Below are positions 5,291 through 5,388 of a stretch of DNA of 5,388 bases, piece by piece. A program made the position numbers and the translations under genes. The notes beneath the pieces were generated by a model that was not told the origin of the DNA, did not search any database, and was given only the letters and a program-made list of their open reading frames with translations. This DNA comes from Shimia_B sp039198835 (GTDB lineage Bacteria; Pseudomonadota; Alphaproteobacteria; Rhodobacterales; Rhodobacteraceae), in NCBI GenBank assembly GCA_039198835.1, contig JBCCTH010000189.1, positions 1 through 5,388 of the forward strand. The letters are read 5' to 3'. Position 1 is the first letter of the stretch; the number at the start of each line of letters is the position of its first letter.

Positions 5291-5388
5291 AATCGATAAC
5301 TGTCACACTGGCCATGTGATCGGGTGCGCCGGTGATCTGGCGGGTCGAGCCGTCGCCGCGCTTGATATCATCGAGCACATCGAGCCCG
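5289..5388 (-). CDS. C-terminal end of a probable cyclophilin-type peptidyl-prolyl isomerase (5' part outside the window)
   Basis: The - strand is open from the window edge to a TAG at 5291-5289 and encodes 32 residues, beginning GLDVLDDIKRGDGS and ending MASVTVID. A glycine, a hydrophobic-acidic stretch, DxIKRGDG, then xGxPDxMxSVxV is how many bacterial, and especially rhodobacterial, cyclophilins end (usual pattern: GMDVVDxIKRGD, then PDxMxxVxVAAD). Such enzymes catalyse cis-trans isomerisation of peptidyl-proline bonds and help proteins fold in the cytoplasm or periplasm. The catalytic core is outside the window, so the call depends on the tail alone. Good coding frame and GC-rich codons support a real gene. 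The DUF3179 start is 103 bp downstream on the same strand, so cotranscription is possible. Confidence 0.6.
   Translation of the reverse strand, partial: GLDVLDDIKRGDGSTRQITGAPDHMASVTVID

Noticed and set aside
1..5388. Mobile element, CRISPR array, phage or defence system
   Set aside because: No transposase, integrase, terminal repeats, regular spaced repeats, toxin-antitoxin pair or defence-type domain was seen; the genes are ordinary metabolic, translation and transport functions plus one DUF.

Overview
The window is a piece of GC-rich bacterial chromosome that looks alphaproteobacterial, most likely from the Rhodobacterales/Roseobacter group. That placement rests on the GC-rich codon use, the flavour of the tyrosyl-tRNA synthetase tail, the BCCT carrier and the cyclophilin tail. 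It is an inference from recalled protein sequences; no search was run.

Layout from left to right. The + strand opens with the C-terminal 172 codons of tyrosyl-tRNA synthetase (tyrS), ending at 520. A 94-bp convergent gap (521-614) holds two strong inverted repeats. All later genes lie on the - strand: a BCCT-family transporter (615-2219), a 287-bp spacer (2220-2506), a DECR2-like short-chain dehydrogenase (2507-3289), a classical SDR resembling Caulobacter D-xylose 1-dehydrogenase (3370-4122), an exported DUF3179 protein (4187-5185), and the last 32 codons of what is probably a cyclophilin-type peptidyl-prolyl isomerase (5289-5388, running off the window).

In transcription order the - strand reads cyclophilin tail, DUF3179, xylose-dehydrogenase-like SDR, dienoyl-CoA-reductase-like SDR, BCCT. 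Gaps of 64 and 80 bp between DUF3179 and the two SDRs, with no convincing terminator in them, suggest that these three could be cotranscribed. A terminator-like hairpin overlaps the stop codon of the downstream SDR, and an AT-rich spacer follows it, so the BCCT gene probably has its own promoter. No shared pathway is evident: the SDRs point to sugar or hydroxy-acid oxidation and to unsaturated acyl-CoA metabolism, the carrier to uptake of a betaine-like solute, and DUF3179 has no known function.

I found no mobile element, CRISPR array, phage gene, tRNA or rRNA, and no defence-type system. The features most worth a second look are small: a perfect 10-bp hairpin that encloses the Shine-Dalgarno sequence and start codon of the DUF3179 gene, a lone CxxC pair in that exported protein, a dehydrogenase lacking the usual catalytic tyrosine, and the tandem hairpins after tyrS.
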